From DASQFQ01 sp963722815 (GTDB lineage Bacteria > Actinomycetota > Thermoleophilia > Solirubrobacterales > Solirubrobacteraceae), in assembly GCA_963722815.1 (NCBI GenBank), contig CAVROM010000003.1, positions 1,054,001 to 1,118,000 on the forward strand: a stretch of 64,000 nucleotides of DNA. Direction: 5' to 3'. The position numbers and the translations under genes were made by a program. Shown here in pieces: positions 26,228-35,956 of the stretch. Every line of letters starts with the position of its first letter. Position 1 is the first letter of the stretch. Under the pieces are notes generated by a model. That model worked only from the letters and a program-made list of their open reading frames with translations. It did no database searches and had not been told where the DNA came from.

Positions 26228-26568
26228 ATCCTATGCGCGCCCCTCTCATCTCGCCCTCCCCTCCCCCGCCGGAACCGACCTCCCACCCCCCACCCCTCTC
26301 TCCTCTCTCTCCCCCCCCCCCTCGCAGCGGGGACACCACCCCTCCAACCACCCCCCCCCGCCCCTCCCCCCCCCGGCTCCCCCCCCCCCCTTCCTCCCCC
26401 CTTCTCCCCTCTTCCCCCCCCTCCCCCCCCCCCCCCCCCTTCCCCCCCCCCCCCCCCTCTCTCCCCCCCCCTCCTCCTTTCTCCCCTCCCCCCCCCCCCT
26501 CTTCTCCCCTCCCCCCCCCCTCTCCCTTCTCCCCGCCCCCCCCCCCTCCTCCCTCCCCCCCCCCCCCA
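26228..26568. repeat. Polypyrimidine (C/T) tract, about 340 bp
   Basis: From about 26281 to 26567 the plus strand is almost only C and T, with C runs of up to about 16 bases broken by CT, CTT and TTCT; a few A or G bases occur mostly in the first part. No period or repeat unit is evident. The 200 bases before it are already degraded (frames lost, fewer GC-skewed codons), and normal coding sequence starts abruptly at 26569. A low-quality read end or failed consensus is the first explanation; a natural homopyrimidine, triplex-prone tract is the other. Confidence 0.6.
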
Positions 26569-26585
26569 AGAAAACCCGCCGCGGC

Positions 26586-27967
26586 GTGCTCGACCTTCCG
26601 AAGGCGATCGAGGACCGGCTGGCCGAGGGGCGCGCCGAGCGCGAGTCGGTGCCGCTGGAGGCTCACGGCGAGTGGGCGACGCCCGCGGCCGGCCGGACCC
26701 GGTCGGCATCCTGGAGGAGCAGAACGCGACGCGCGTGCCCGAGCTCGTGCCGATCCGCCACGGGCGGATGATCGTCTCGCCGTTCACGTTCTTCCGGCGC
26801 CGCGGCGATCATGGCGGGCGATCTGCGCGCACCCCGACGACCGGGTTGCGGGTGCAGTGTTGCGGCGACGCGCACCTGTCGAACTTCGGCGTGTTCGCGG
26901 CGCCGGATCGCCGTCTCGTGTTCGATCTCAACGACTTCGACGAGACGCTGCCGGCGCCGTTCGAGTGGGACGTCAAGCGACTCGTGGCGAGCTTCGTGGT
27001 CGCCGCCCGCGACAACGGCCACCGTCGCAAGGAGCAGCGGGCGGCCGCGCGGGCTGCCGCCGCGGCCTATCGGACGCGATGCGCCAAGGCGGCGAGGATG
27101 CGATTCCTGGACGTCTGGTACACGCGGTTCGACGCGGACAAGCTGCTCGCGGATCTCGGGCGCCCAGGTGGAGAAGGCCGCGATCAAGTCCGCTCGAGGC
27201 CCTTGCGAAGGCGCAGACGCGGACGAGCCTGCGGCTCGCTGTCGAAGTTCGCGCGAGCCGGTCGACGGCGCGCTACCGGATCAAGCAGCAGCCGCCGGTG
27301 ATCGTGCGCCCGCCCGAGGACATGTACGGCGATTTCGAGCAGATCATCCGCCAGGGGCTCGTCGACTATGCGCGCTCGCTGACCCCGATCGGCGCGTCGT
27401 GCTCGACCACTACCACTACGAGGACTTCGCGCGCAAGGTCGTCGGCGTCGGCTCGGTCGGGACCGAGGCGATGATGATCCTGCTGATGGGCGACCGCGAG
27501 GACGATCCGCTGTTCCTGCAGATCAAGGAGGCGAGCACGTCGGTGCTCGCCCCCTACGCGGGCGCCAGCGAGTACGCGCACCAGGGCGAGCGGGTGGTGC
27601 ACGGCCAGCGGCTCATGCAGGCCGCCAGCGACGCGTTCCTGGGCTGGGTCACCGGCACCGGGGAGCGACGCGGCACGAGTTCTATGTCCGCCAGTTGCGC
27701 GACAAGAAGGGCTCGGCCGCGATCGAGACGATGCCGCCCGCCCGCCTGGCGCTGCTACGGCCGAGCTGTGCGGCGCGACGCTGGCACGCGCACACGCGCG
27801 CACCGGCGACGCGGCGAAGATCACCGGCTACCTCGGCGACGACGACACCTTCGAGCGTGCGCTCGAACGGTTCGCCATCGCCTACGCCGACCAGAACGAC
27901 AGCCGACTACGCCGCGTTCACCCAAGCCGCGGACGACCAGCGCATCGACGTCAAACGCGACGTCTGA
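26586..27967 (+). CDS. DUF2252 family protein (many frameshifts)
   Basis: Joined across frames: VPLEAHGEWA, ILEEQNATRVPELVPIRHG, RMIVSPFTFFR, TTGLRVQCCGDAHLSNFGVF, LVFDLNDFDETLPAPFEWDV, VKRLVASFVVAARDNG, QQPPVIVRPPED, VVLDHYHYEDFARKVVGVGS, FLQIKEASTSVLAPY, QGERVVHGQRLMQAASDAFL, and the end DYAAFTQAADDQRIDVKRDV. These are the hallmarks of DUF2252, a family with a kinase-like fold (CCGDAHLSNFG resembling a catalytic loop, DLNDFDE the metal Asp) and no settled function. The product would be about 460 residues. At least six frame changes occur. The start near 26586 is doubtful since the pyrimidine tract adjoins. Confidence 0.75.
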
Positions 27968-27970
27968 TCC

Positions 27971-28703
27971 TCACGGCGCGCGGAGGATGACCACGGTCGA
28001 CCCGAGGTACTGCTCGGTCTGCGGGTACGCAGCGGTGTGGTTCGTCGAGGAAGCCGAGCTGGCGCGGCCTTCGGCCGCGACCTCGTCGGCGGACACCCGG
28101 TCGAGGTGCACCACGACGTCCTCGGCTCCGGTAGCCGGTCCCCGGGTCCGACGATCTCGCGACGCCGGTGGATCGCCGCGCGACCGCCCTCGCTCTACGA
28201 CCGCGAGCAGTTGGCTCGCGTAGCGCACGCCGGCGATCTCGCATGCGTCGGCGCGGCGGCGGCATGTCGTGTTCCTCGTCGAAGCAGTCCATCGCGTCGG
28301 CCAGCGCCGCGGCCACCAGCCCGCCGGGCTCCAGGTGAGTGCAGCGCGCAGCGCAGGAACGCCGCGCGCCCGCGCCGCCCTCCGAGCAGCTGCAGCGTCT
28401 GCATCGGCACGAGCACCAGCGAGAACCGGCGACCCAGGGCGAAGCTCGCGCGCGTCGGCCGACGACGGTCTCGACCGGCAGCCCCGCGGCAGCGGTGCTC
28501 AAGCGCGTGCAGCAATAGCTGCTTCGCTGTCGAGCGCGACCACCGCCACACCCCCGGCGGCGAGGTCGAGCGTCACGCGACCGGTGCCCGCGCCGATGTC
28601 GAGCACGGGACCGCCCGCCGCGGCCGGCCAGCGTTCGCCACAGCGGCAGATCCTCGCCGTACCCGCCGCACTCCAGGTCGTGCCAGAGCGCCTCGAGGTT
28701 CAT
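27971..28703 (-). CDS. Class I SAM-dependent methyltransferase (frameshifted)
   Basis: ATG 28703 overlaps the stop of the histidine kinase gene. The sequence reads MNLEALWHDLECGGYGEDLP, then in another frame VLDIGAGTGRVTLDLAAGGV, the SAM-binding motif I, VALDS after strand 2, LVLVPMQTLQLLGG (motif around strand 4) and GGLVAAALADAMDCFDEEHD. The last part MRYASQLLAVV, then DVVVHLDRVSADEVAAEGR is again in frame with the stop at 27971. About 240 residues is normal for a Methyltransf_25-type enzyme. Substrate unknown. Coupled translation behind the RR-HK pair makes it the third gene of that operon. Confidence 0.7.
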
Positions 28704-29778
28704 CCGCGCCCGGGGAGGTCCACGGTGACGCGGAGCCCGCCGGCGGGCCCGGGGCGCCAGGGTGAGGGTGCCGTCGTGGGCCTGGGCGATGCTCTTGACG
28801 ATCGCCAGGCCGAGGCCGACGCCGGCGTGGTCGGTGCGGATGCGCTCGGTGCCGCGCTGGAACGGCTCGGCGAGCGTGGCGACCAGCTGCGGGGTGAGCT
28901 TCTCGCCGGTGTTCTCGACGGTGAGCACCACGCGCTCCGGGCTGGACGCTGGTCGTGACCCACACGGTGCCCTCGTCCGGGCAGGTTGTGGACGATCGCG
29001 TTGTGCACGAGGTTCGTCGTCATCTGCAGCAGCAGCGCGGGCGAGCCGACGGTGGGGGTCGACGTCGCCGGAGGTCTCGATCGTGACGCCGCGCTCCTCC
29101 GCGAGGGGGAGGAGCGTCTCGGTCGGCCTCCTCCGCGATGAGGGACAGGTCGACGGGCTCCCGGGCGAAGGACCGCTGGTCGGCGCGGCTGAGCAGGAGC
29201 AGCGCCTCGGTGAGGTCGATCGCCCGGGTGTTGACGGCGTGGAGGCGGTCGACGAGCTCGCCGTTGTCGCGGTCGGGATCGTTGCGGGCGACGTCGAGCA
29301 GCGTCTGCGTGATCGCCAGCGGGGTGCGCAGCTCGTGGGAGGCGTTGGCGGCGAACCGCTGCTGTTCGGCGACGTGCGCCTCGAGCCGCGCGAGCATGGC
29401 GTCGAAGGCGTCGGCGAGCTCGCGGAACTCGTCGCTGCGGCCCTGCAGCCGGATCCGGTGGGAGAGCGATCCGGTCGCCGCCGTGCGGGTGGCGTCGGTG
29501 ATGCGGGTCAGCGGGCGCGAGCATCCGGCCGGCGAGGAACCAGCCGCCCACCAGGCCGAACACCAGCAGGAACGCCAGCACCACGGCCGCCCTCGGCGCG
29601 AAGGCGTGCAGCAGGTCGGAGCGGATCGGGGACGCGCGGGAAGTCGGGACCGGCGGACGAGCATCGGCCGGTCGGGCACGTAGCGCAGCAGGAACACCCA
29701 CACGGCGGCGAGCAGCAGGGCGCCCGCGAGCATGAGGAAGCCGGCGTAGCTGAGGGTGAGCTTGAGGCGGACGCTCAG
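28700..29778 (-). CDS. Sensor histidine kinase, VanS-like (frameshifted)
   Basis: Features in order: first membrane segment (LTLSYAGFLMLAGALLLAAV), short extracytoplasmic loop, second membrane segment near 29570 (VLAFLLVFGLVGGWFLAG), HAMP domain (EFRELADAFDAMLARLEAHV), phosphoacceptor site FAANASHELRTPLAITQTLL, and the ATP-binding region (NLVHNAIVHNLP, TVENTGEKL, GVGLGLAIVKSIAQAHDG, GGLRVTVDLP). The best start is the CTG at 29778 that overlaps the regulator stop; a miscalled G would make it GTG. About three frame changes. It is encoded with an OmpR-type regulator and faces VanY-type peptidase and ABC genes, so sensing of cell-wall damage or peptides is likely. Confidence 0.78.
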
Positions 29779-30465
29779 CCCGGGGGCCCTATCCACGGTC
29801 GGCGCTCGGTGTCGATGCGGTAGCCGACGCCGGCCACGGTGGCGATGATCCACGGCTCGCCGAGCCGCTTGCGCAGCGCCGAGACCGTGATGCGCACGGC
29901 GTTGGTGAACGGGTCGGCGTTCTCGTCCCAGGCCCGCTCCAGCAGCTCCTCGGCGCTGACGACGCCGCCCTCGGCGGCGACGAGGACCTCGAGCACGGCG
30001 AACTGCTTGCGGGTGAGCGCGACGTAGCGGCCGTCGCGGTAGACCTCGCGGCGGAACGGGTCCAGCCGCAGGCCGGCGATCTCCCGCACGGGCGGCCGGT
30101 GGTGGGCGCGCCGGCGGTCGAGCGCCCTCAGCCGGAGCACGAGCTCCTGCGAGCTCGAACGGCTTGGTGAGGTAGTCGTCGGCGCCGAGCTCGAACCCGG
30201 AGGCCTTGTCGTCGAGCCGGTCGGCGGCGGTGAGCATGAGGATCGGCATGCCGCTGCCGGAGGCGACGATGCGCTCGGCGATCTCGTCGCCGGAGGGCCC
30301 GGGGATGTCGCGGTCGAGGACGGCGATGTCGTAGGCGTTGACGCTCAGCAGCTCCAGCGCGGTGTCGCCGTCGCCGGCGATGTCGGCCGCGATCGCCTCC
30401 AGGCGCAGGCCGTCGCGGATGGCGTCCGCCATGTAGGGCTCGTCCTCGACGATCAGCACGCGCAT
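29775..30465 (-). CDS. OmpR-family response regulator, VanR-like (one frameshift)
   Basis: The receiver domain is nearly complete: MRVLIVEDEPYMADAIRDGL, the phosphorylated Asp in AYDIAVLDRDIPGPSG, MLTAADRLDDKASGFELGAD and DDYLTKPFEL with the conserved Lys. A frame change near 30150 leads into the effector domain: GLRLDPFRREVYRDGRYVAL, TRKQFAVLEVLVAAEGGVVS, VRITVSALRKRLG and TVAGVGYRI. Total about 230 residues. Start ATG 30465. Directly upstream, in the 86-base gap to the divergent VanY gene, lie spaced direct repeats that suit an OmpR-type dimer. It probably controls both itself and the VanY/ABC operon. Confidence 0.85.
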
Positions 30466-30486
30466 GCTCCGATGCTACGAGCCGGC

Positions 30487-30518
30487 GCATATCGCCGGCA
30501 TATCGAAAACCGCATACG
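30487..30518. promoter_or_regulatory. Direct repeats, candidate response-regulator site
   Basis: GCATATCG occurs at 30487-30494 and again at 30498-30505, an 11-base step, with a weaker GCATACG at 30512. The copies lie within the only AT-richer stretch of the divergent intergenic region between the response regulator (ATG 30465) and VanY-like gene (GTG 30552). OmpR-type regulators bind such tandem repeats one helical turn apart. Confidence 0.45.
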
Positions 30519-30551
30519 TGCCGGCAACACCGCGCTGCCTTCAATGGCGGC

Positions 30552-31207
30552 GTGACCTACAGCGCAGCCAGCACGAACAGCGCCCCGCCGGATCCGGATC
30601 GCCGCGGCTCCGCGTCGCCGGCCTGCTCGTCGCCGTCGCGGCGATCGCCGCGCCCTCGGCGACCGGCTGCCGGCGTCCTCGTCCTCGACGGCGTCGCCGG
30701 CCGCGACCGCCGATCGCCGCGACGCCCGCCGCGGCGAGCGCGCCGTGCGCTCGGCGAGGCCGGCGGCGCCGTCCCCGACGGCACGACGGTCTTCGACGAC
30801 GACGGTCCCGGGCGTCGCCAAGCTCGACGCCGATCTGCTCGGCGCCCTGCGCCGGGCGGCGACCGATGCCGCGGACGACGGCGTCGAGTTCGTCGTCGAC
30901 AGCGGCTGGCGCTCCGCGGCGTACCAGGAGCAGCTGCTCCGCGAGGCGGTCGCGAAGTACGGCTCGGAGGCGGAGGCCGCCCGCTGGGTGGCCACGCCCG
31001 AGACGTCCGCGCACGTGTCGGGCGACGCGGTCGACATCGGGCCCTCCGGCGCCGCCGCGTGGCTGTCCGACGCACGGCGCCGCGTACGGGCTGTGCCGGA
31101 TCTACGGCAACGAGCCCTGGCACTACGAGCTGCGCCCCGAGGCCGTCGATCACGGCTGCCCGCCCATGTACGCCGACCCGACCCACGATCCGAGGATGCA
31201 GCGGTGA
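30552..31207 (+). CDS. VanY-type D-alanyl-D-alanine carboxypeptidase (M15B, frameshifted)
   Basis: After a short leader and a hydrophobic export signal (RVAGLLVAVAAIAAPSA, in a shifted frame) the mature part shows the M15 peptidase fold: VEFVVDSGWRSAAYQEQLL, the zinc site TSAHVSGDAVDIGPSG (His and Asp), and after another frame change YGLCRIYGNEPWHYEL with the catalytic Glu and third His ligand. Length of about 215 residues fits the family. The enzyme trims the terminal D-Ala from peptidoglycan stem peptides outside the membrane. It is the first gene of an operon divergent from a two-component system. Three frameshifts lie between 30590 and 31080; active-site residues are all kept. Confidence 0.75.
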
Positions 31208-31718
31208 CCGACGACTGACGGCCGCTCGGCCGCCCTCGCCCTCGTCGCCCTGATCGGCGCGGGCTGTGGCTCGAGCAACACCAGCCGCGACCGAGCGCCG
31301 CCAGGCACCAAGCGGCGCCACCGCCGGCGTCGGACAAGGCGGTGAAGTTCGCCGAGTGCATGCGCGACCACGGCGTCGCGGACTTCCCGGACCCGAACGC
31401 GCAAGGGCGAGTTCGAATACGGGGTCAGCGTGAGCCCCGCGGTGTGGAAGCGGCCGTCGACGCGTGCAAGGACCTGCAGCCGCCGGGCACGTTGAGCGGG
31501 AAGCGAACGCCCCAAGGAGCAGTCGGCGCGCCTCGAGTTCGCCCAGTGCATGCGCGACCAACGGCGTCAAGGACTTTCCCGACCCCGTCAACGGCGAGCC
31601 GCTCATCGACACGACGAAGATCCCATCCTCCGACAGGCCGGGCGGCATGACCGATCCTCAACGCCGCGATGCGACAAGTGCCGCGCCGTCCTGGAAGCGG
31701 CGGTGAGGGGCCGAGTGA
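31204..31718 (+). CDS. Exported lipoprotein with repeated ECMRDHGV motif (frameshifted)
   Basis: The start GTG 31204 overlaps the VanY stop. A lipoprotein signal follows in a shifted frame: ALALVALIGAGCGSSN, with LIGAGC as lipobox. The mature part has two copies of one motif: KFAECMRDHGVADFPDPNA at 31342 and FAQCMRD-(N)GVKDFPDPVN at 31547. This Cys-containing repeat is typical of small actinobacterial lipoproteins encoded beside adaptor/ABC export genes. The end is near 31718, where a GTGA overlap with the next gene is possible. Function unknown; likely an outside-facing partner of the transporter. Confidence 0.6.
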
Positions 31719-32767
31719 GGCGGAGGATGGGTGCCGGTCGCGCGGCCGTCCTGGTCGCGGCGGCGGCGGCGCGGTCGCGCGTCCGGGCGCAGGCGACGCC
31801 GCGGCCGCCCGGGCGCCGGCGAACACCGCGACGGTGGAGCAGGGGCGGCTGTCGGCCGTGGTCTCCCTGGACGGGACCCTGACCTACCGCGCGCGATCGG
31901 ACGGCTCGCCGTACTCCGTCGATCAACCAGGCCCGCGGGACCTACACCGCGCTGCCCGAGGTCGGCGACAGGGTCGGCTGCGGCGACGTGCTCTACCGGG
32001 TGGACGACCGCCCGGTGCTGCTGCTGTGCGGCGCGGTCCCGGCCTACCGCGACCTGCACGCGGCGATGCGGGGCGCGACGTCCGCCAGCTCAACCGCAAC
32101 CTGCACGTGCGCCCGGCGACGGCGCTTCACCGCGAAGACGAGCAGGCGCTCGAGCGGCTCCAGCGCCGCAAGGGCGCTCGCCGCGACCGGCGAGCTCGAC
32201 CTCGGCGATGCGGTCTTCCTGCCCGAGCCGGTGCGGATCGCCAAGGTGACCGGCGAGCTCGGCGGAGCCGCCCGGCCGGGTGCGCCGGTCGCGCAGGCCA
32301 CCTCCGACGCGCTGCACGTCCGGGTCGACCTCGACGCGTCGCAGCAGGGCGAGGTCAAGAAGGGCGACCGGGCGCAGATCACGCTGCCCGGCAACACGTC
32401 GGTGACCGGGAAGGTGGACCGGCTTCGGCCGGGTCGCCGCAGGCCCCGCCGGGCAGGACGCCGAGCGCCGCGGCGGCGACCATCCCCGCCTACATCAGCC
32501 TCGACGACCCGGCGAAGGCGCGCGGGCTCGACCAGGCGCCGGTGCGGGTGGACATCATGACCAAGGGAGTGGACGAGCGCCCTGAGCGTCCCGGTCACCG
32601 CGCTGGTCGGGAAGTCCGGCGGCGGGTTCGCGGTCGAGGTGGTGCGCGCCGGCGGGCGACGCGAGCTGGTCGCCGTGCGAGCTGGGCCTGTTCGACACCG
32701 CGCGGCGGGCGCGTCCAGGTCGAGGGCGACGCTGCGCGCGGGCGATCGCGTGGTGGTGCCGTCGCTC

Positions 32768-32771
<4 letters not shown>
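31715..32771 (+). CDS. Efflux adaptor, HlyD/MacA-like with peptidoglycan-binding-type region (frameshifted)
   Basis: From GTG 31715 an N-terminal hydrophobic anchor (AAVLVAAAAA) is followed by TVEQGRLSAVVSLDGTLTYR, the first strand of MacA-type adaptors, YTALPEVGDRVGCGDVLYRV with DDRPVLLLCGAVPAYRDL, and later GDAVFLPEPVRIAKVTGELG, LHVRVDLDASQQGEVKKGDR, AQITLPGNTSVTGKVD and VPVTALVGKSGGGFAVEVV. This is the usual adaptor of gram-positive MacB-like exporters, where a helical or peptidoglycan-binding part replaces the hairpin. About 350 residues, with four or more frame changes. It connects the ABC permease to an outside partner. Its stop overlaps the ATPase start (GTGA). Confidence 0.72.
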
Positions 32772-33461
<690 letters not shown>

Positions 33462-33465
<4 letters not shown>

Positions 33466-34684
33466 GCGCGCGGCGGACGGCTGTCGGCCGAAGGACGGGC
33501 TGCGGGTGGCGAGCGTCGGGCTGCGCGCCCGGCCGCTGCGCGCCGCGCTGTCCGCGCTCGGGATCGCGATCGGGACCGCGGCGATCGTGGCGGTCCTCGG
33601 GCTGTCCGTCCTCCTCGCAGGCCGGGCTGCTCGCGGAGATCGACCGGCTCGGCACGAACCTGCTGACCGTCGAGGCCGGGCAGAGCATCACCGGCGCGGC
33701 AGGCGAGCTGCCCGCTCGAGGCGCCGGCGCGGATCACCCTCCTGGGCGACGTCGAGCGGCTGGCGCACACCGGCCCTGATAAGGACGAGAACGTCTACCG
33801 GAGCTCGATGATCCCGGCGGCAACACCGGCGGCCTCCAGGTGCGGGCCACCAGCCTGAACCTGCTGTCCGTGCTCGGCACCGGCGTGGCGCGCGGCACCT
33901 GGCTCAACGCGGGCACCGCCCGCGAGCCGGTCGCGGTGCTCGGCGCGGCGCCGCCGAGCAGCTGGGCATCGACCGCGTCGACCCCGAGCGAGCGGGTCTG
34001 GCTGGGAGGCCAGTGGTTCAACGTCGCGGGCATCCTGGAGCCCTCGCCGCTGGCGCCCGACATCGACACCAGCGCCCTGATCGGCTACCCGGCCGCCCAG
34101 CGGTACCTCGGCTACGTCAGCGTGGTCGGCGGCGAGCGGAGGCCGGCCCGCCGAGCTCGATCTACGTGCGCGCCGCCACCGGCCACGAGGCGGCGGTGCA
34201 GTCGCTGCTCGCGCGGACCGCCAACCCCCAGGCACCCAACGAGGTGAACGTCAGCCAGCCCTCCGACGTGCTCACCGCCCGCGCCGCCGCGGCGGGAGCG
34301 TTCGACAGCCTCTTCCTCGGGCTCGGGGTGGTGGCGCTCATCGTGGGCGCCGTCGGCGTGGCGAACATCATGATCATCTCGGTGCTCGAGCGCCGCTCGG
34401 AGATCGGCCTCCGTCGCGCCCTCGGCGCGACGAAGAGCCAGATCCGCACCCAGTTCCTCGCCGAATCGATCCTGCTCGCCCTCATCGGCGGCGTCGTCGG
34501 CGTGCTGGCCGGGATCGCGGCGACGGCCGTGTACGCGAGCTCGAAGGGCTGGGCCATGGTGATCCCCGCCGAGGCATGGTCGGGCGGCATCGCCTCGGCC
34601 ATCCTGATCGGCGCGCTCGCCGGCCTGATGCCGGCCGTTCGCGCGTCTCGGATGCCGCCGACCGTGGCGTTGCGAACGGCATGA
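33462..34684 (+). CDS. MacB-like ABC transporter permease (FtsX domain, frameshifted 5' half)
   Basis: The permease has an N-terminal helix (ALSALGIAIGTAAIVAVLGL), a large extracytoplasmic MacB-type domain (LLAEIDRLGTNLLTVEAGQS; EPVAVLGA; RVWLGGQWFNVAGILEP), and the C-terminal three-helix FtsX domain (FLGLGVVALIVGAVGVANIM, SVLERRSEIGLRRALGATKS, IRTQFLAESILLALIGGVVG, AILIGALAGLMPAVRASRMP). The end ALRTA is typical. About 407 residues. Frame changes are confined to 33470-34150; the remaining part is clean. It completes the VanY-lipoprotein-adaptor-ATPase-permease operon under the adjacent two-component system. Confidence 0.83.
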
Positions 34685-34761
34685 GGGTTTCTCCGAAAGT
34701 CGGAGGCCGGATAGACCGACGGCGGATTGTCCGGACCACCGGCAGGCTCGATGGTGGGCTC

Positions 34762-34947
34762 ATGGCCGCTCGCACGCTCGGCGCAGGCTTCTTCGGCGCG
34801 TTCGTCGGCGCGTGGCTGGCGCGCGCCCTGTTCAAGTGGATCCTCGACCTCGAGGGCACGCTGCTGATCGTGCTGATCGTCGGCACCGCCGCGGTCGGCG
34901 CAGCCGTCTGCGTCGCCGGAGAGCTCGGCGAGAGCGAGCGACGCTGA
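34762..34947 (+). CDS. Small membrane protein, 61 aa
   Basis: From ATG 34762 (or ATG 34681 directly behind the permease) the sequence has a first hydrophobic segment GAGFFGAFVGAWLARALF and a second LLIVLIVGTAAVGAAVCVAG, ending in a charged tail (ELGESERR). The short two-helix form is typical of small actinobacterial membrane proteins of unknown role. It overlaps, on the other strand, the far 3' end of the open frame of the PrsW gene; only one of these two readings can be coding over 34832-34947, and the helix pattern favours this one. Confidence 0.4.
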   Translation: MAARTLGAGFFGAFVGAWLARALFKWILDLEGTLLIVLIVGTAAVGAAVCVAGELGESERR

Positions 34948-35956
34948 TCGCTACCGCTACAGGTGCGCGACGGCGCGCGAAGGCTCGGGGGTGGGCTTCG
35001 GACCAGCGATCGATCCGGTAGCGGCGCCAGCGGCGGATCGCCCAGACGAGGCCGATCAGGGAGAGGAGCCCCTGGAGGACGGCGTAGACGACCTGGAAGC
35101 GGAGCAGATCGGTCCCGGTCGGCGTGCCGACCCAGGCGGCGGTGTCGGGCCAGCCGACGTGCCAGCCGTCGCCGCCGAGGCCCTCGCTGATCCGGATCGC
35201 GCAGCCGTACGATGCGTCCCAGCAGCCGTGCAGCGCGGCCACGCCGAGGAACGTCCACAGCACGCGGCGATCCAGACGGAAGCGGCCGGTGCTCCAGGCC
35301 GACGCGAAGAGCGCGCCGCCGAGCAGCGCGGTCCACGCGATGTGCCCGAACGGCGCGAGCGAGGCGCGCTCCGCCTCGGTCTGGACCACGTTCAACACGG
35401 GCCTGTCGTCGGTGTATTGGATCAGCGCCCCGAGCGCGTAGCCGGCGCTCTCGAACGCGGAGTAGCCCGCGCCGACGGTCGCGCCGAGCACCATGCCGTC
35501 GCGCGGGACCCGCACCGCGACGAGCGCCGCGACAGCCACGACGACCAGCGCCTTGCCGCTCTCCTCGATCACGCCGGTCAGCGCGTTGGTGCCGAGGTGG
35601 TCCGGCAGCACGTAGACCTCGGTCGTGCCCGTGAGCACGAGGCCGGCCGTGCCGCCGGCGAGGAAGCCGAGAATGATCGTCTCGATCGAGAGGTGCGCTT
35701 CGCGCGGGCGCCCAAGGACGAACAGCACGGTGCAGACCGGGACCAGGAAGCTGCCGAGCAGGATCAGGTTCGGCACGAGGACCGTGTCGTCCGTCAGCGC
35801 GACCGCGACCGTCACGGCAGCCCACAGCACGACCCCGACCACCAGGGTCACGAGCCACAGGCGTCGCGGCAGCGCCCCTGGTGCCACCCCGTGTCCGCCA
35901 GAAGTCCTCGCCGGTGGCATCCGCCGATGCTCGGCCGAGCCCCCGGCGACGGTCAT
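34832..35956 (-). CDS. PrsW family intramembrane metalloprotease
   Basis: The membrane protease shows eight or nine hydrophobic segments and the PrsW catalytic motifs: GVIEESGKALVVVAVAAL (the EE pair), GYSAFESAGYALGAL (E in FE), and HIAWTALLGGALFASA plus AALHGCWDASY with the His residues. Members cut anti-sigma factors or other membrane proteins. ATG 35956 overlaps the stop of the GMC gene by one base after a GTG option at 35959. The conserved part ends near RRWRRYRIDRWSEAHPRAFA (about 34975); the open frame then runs on in basic, unconserved sequence to 34832, so a frameshift near the true stop is likely. Target protein unknown. Confidence 0.78.
   Translation of the reverse strand: MTVAGGSAEHRRMPPARTSGGHGVAPGALPRRLWLVTLVVGVVLWAAVTVAVALTDDTVLVPNLILLGSFLVPVCTVLFVLGRPREAHLSIETIILGFLAGGTAGLVLTGTTEVYVLPDHLGTNALTGVIEESGKALVVVAVAALVAVRVPRDGMVLGATVGAGYSAFESAGYALGALIQYTDDRPVLNVVQTEAERASLAPFGHIAWTALLGGALFASAWSTGRFRLDRRVLWTFLGVAALHGCWDASYGCAIRISEGLGGDGWHVGWPDTAAWVGTPTGTDLLRFQVVYAVLQGLLSLIGLVWAIRRWRRYRIDRWSEAHPRAFARRRAPVAVAISVARSRRALRRRRRLRRPRRCRRSARSAACPRGRGST

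Noticed and set aside
26281..26567. Pyrimidine tract as a microsatellite or CRISPR-like repeat
   Set aside because: No fixed repeat unit or spacer period is visible; C-run lengths vary irregularly.
25862..27301. A 479-codon Pro/Ser-rich protein running through the pyrimidine tract
   Set aside because: C/T-only DNA gives Pro, Ser, Leu and Phe codons in any frame without stops. The two ends belong to different genes (HdeD fragment and DUF2252).
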